From positions 1-7,319 of the forward strand of contig JALOSH010000109.1 in assembly GCA_025458545.1 (NCBI GenBank): a stretch of DNA of 7,319 bases, given 5' to 3'. Source of the DNA: Hydrogenophaga sp. (GTDB lineage Bacteria > Pseudomonadota > Gammaproteobacteria > Burkholderiales > Burkholderiaceae). This document shows, one piece after another, positions 6,801 through 7,319 of the stretch (the first letter of the stretch is position 1; every line of letters begins with the position of its first letter). A model generated the notes under the pieces. It worked only from the letters and a program-made list of their open reading frames with translations. It did no database searches and was not told the origin of the DNA. The position numbers were made by a program, and so were the translations under genes.

Positions 6801-6830
6801 ATGCCAGAACTTCGTGGCCAGCTGCACAAC
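6801..6830 (+). other. Frameshift site in the second lipoprotein gene
   Basis: The upstream coding frame (codons starting at 5920 plus multiples of 3) and the downstream one (codons starting at 6801 plus multiples of 3) overlap only here, because the downstream frame is closed by TGA at 6798. The upstream frame loses protein character after about 6820. Moving from one frame to the other needs one added base. The segment GTGGCCAGCTGCAC has no homopolymer and no X-XXY-YYZ slippery heptamer. Confidence 0.7.
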
Positions 6831-7319
6831 GGGTACAACCCGGAGTCCTATTTTTACGGGCTGTTCACCAGTGCCGACATGGACGGCGCCCTGTTCAACC
6901 TTCCGGAACTGATGCGCTACATCCCGCGTCAGGATGGGCGTGACGAAGCCTTGCTCAACATCAAGTTCCGCGACCGCAATGGTTTCATCGACAACCGCAT
7001 CCTGACCGCCAAGAGGTTCCCTGGCTCGCGCCCCAGCGGAACCCAGTGGTGGCTGATCGGCAATCAGCGCCCTGTTGATGTGTTCATCCGTGCTGCGATT
7101 CGGCAACGTGAGCAGACCATTCCACAATCCATTCTGGACAGCTCTACCTTTTTCGACAATGCGCCGCGCAGCCGTTTTGAGGTGGGTCTGGAAGTGTTTG
7201 TGCAGCGTCCGAACAACAACGGAACCGTCAACTTCTCCAACAACCCCAACAACGCCATCCGCTATGTTCGGGTCAGCGGGCCGGGCTTGCCCAACAACGG
7301 CCTGATGATGGGAGACGTG
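6801..7319 (+). CDS. Downstream reading frame of the broken lipoprotein gene (partial, C-terminal domain)
   Basis: This frame opens after a TGA at 6798-6800 and stays open for 173 codons to the last base. It begins with an ATG codon (MPELRGQLHNGYN), but no ribosome binding site precedes it, so I read it as the continuation of the lipoprotein gene, not as a separate gene. Its composition is that of a folded extracellular domain: aromatic and charged residues are mixed, as in LMRYIPRQDGRDEALLNIKF and TQWWLIGNQRPVDVFIRAAI, then Asn-rich turns (RPNNNGTVNFSNNPNN) and a beta-strand-like RYVRVSGPGLPNNG near the edge. I recognise no catalytic motif. Confidence 0.55.
   Translation, partial: MPELRGQLHNGYNPESYFYGLFTSADMDGALFNLPELMRYIPRQDGRDEALLNIKFRDRNGFIDNRILTAKRFPGSRPSGTQWWLIGNQRPVDVFIRAAIRQREQTIPQSILDSSTFFDNAPRSRFEVGLEVFVQRPNNNGTVNFSNNPNNAIRYVRVSGPGLPNNGLMMGDV

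Larger units (their letters stand above)
5920..7319 (+). pseudogene. Second Gly-tethered lipoprotein gene, frameshifted, 3' end outside window
   Basis: Seen: signal peptide MQKVRTSDLKAFALLLLSSL and lipobox LAAC (Cys24), five glycines and a Ser/Pro tether, then a small beta domain opening GTAAIGAALPNATVSV with a possible Cys70-Cys85 disulfide. ANVTPLT (125-131) starts a helical region with ADQMLDQIR. These elements follow the same order as in the gene before it, so the two are paralogues. The starting frame is protein-like to about residue 300 (NVALECQNFVA), then degenerates into a Thr/Ser/Pro/Cys tail and stops at 6912 (330 aa). One frame back, protein-like sequence (LHNGYNPESYFYGLF...) runs uninterrupted to the window end. 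Adding one base near 6815-6825 would join both parts into at least 466 residues. It could be a true pseudogene, a recent mutation or a sequencing error. Function unknown. Confidence 0.75.

Noticed and set aside
6801..6830. Programmed ribosomal frameshifting
   Set aside because: No slippery heptamer, homopolymer or SD-like stimulator is visible at the junction; a lost base is simpler.
6540..7127. Minus-strand reading frame of 195 codons opposite the broken lipoprotein gene
   Set aside because: It crosses the frameshift without interruption, which made me consider it, but it has no ribosome binding site or motif, while the plus strand keeps protein-like sequence on both sides.

Overview
The window is GC-rich and dense with genes. 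It looks like a chromosomal segment of a betaproteobacterium, probably order Burkholderiales (Comamonadaceae-like). That placement is inferred from three things: the style of the 'SHDLRQP' hybrid kinase paired with a NarL-type regulator, the Gly-rich 'LAACGGGG' lipoproteins, and codon use. No marker gene fixes the taxon. I see no tRNA, rRNA, insertion sequence, CRISPR array or phage gene.

Left part, minus strand (3698 down to 1): a tightly packed operon read right to left. It encodes a NarL/LuxR-family response regulator (3698-3042), a membrane-bound hybrid histidine kinase whose GTG start overlaps the regulator's stop codon (3042-1261), and, 18 nt further on, a GMC-family FAD oxidoreductase cut by the window edge (1242-1). 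The oxidoreductase belongs to the cholesterol-oxidase-like branch and has a ferredoxin-like CX2CX2CX3C cluster. It starts at an internal frame that stays open to base 1.

Middle (3699-4009): a 311-nt divergent control region with strong ribosome binding sites at both edges, a perfect CCCC-AAAT-GGGG inverted repeat and other small repeats. It is the likely regulatory hub.

Right part, plus strand: two tandem genes for related secreted lipoproteins. The first (4010-5734, 574 aa) is complete. After a spacer with two hairpins (5735-5919), the second starts at 5920 with an excellent ribosome binding site. Its frame breaks at about 6801-6830: the original frame runs into a nonsense tail ending at 6912, while the protein-like sequence continues one frame back and stays open to the end of the window. 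One missing base, either a real mutation or a sequencing error, explains this.

Working model (inference): the membrane kinase and NarL-type regulator form a two-component system that controls the divergent lipoprotein genes and perhaps its own operon, including the oxidoreductase. The lipoproteins have no function that I can name.
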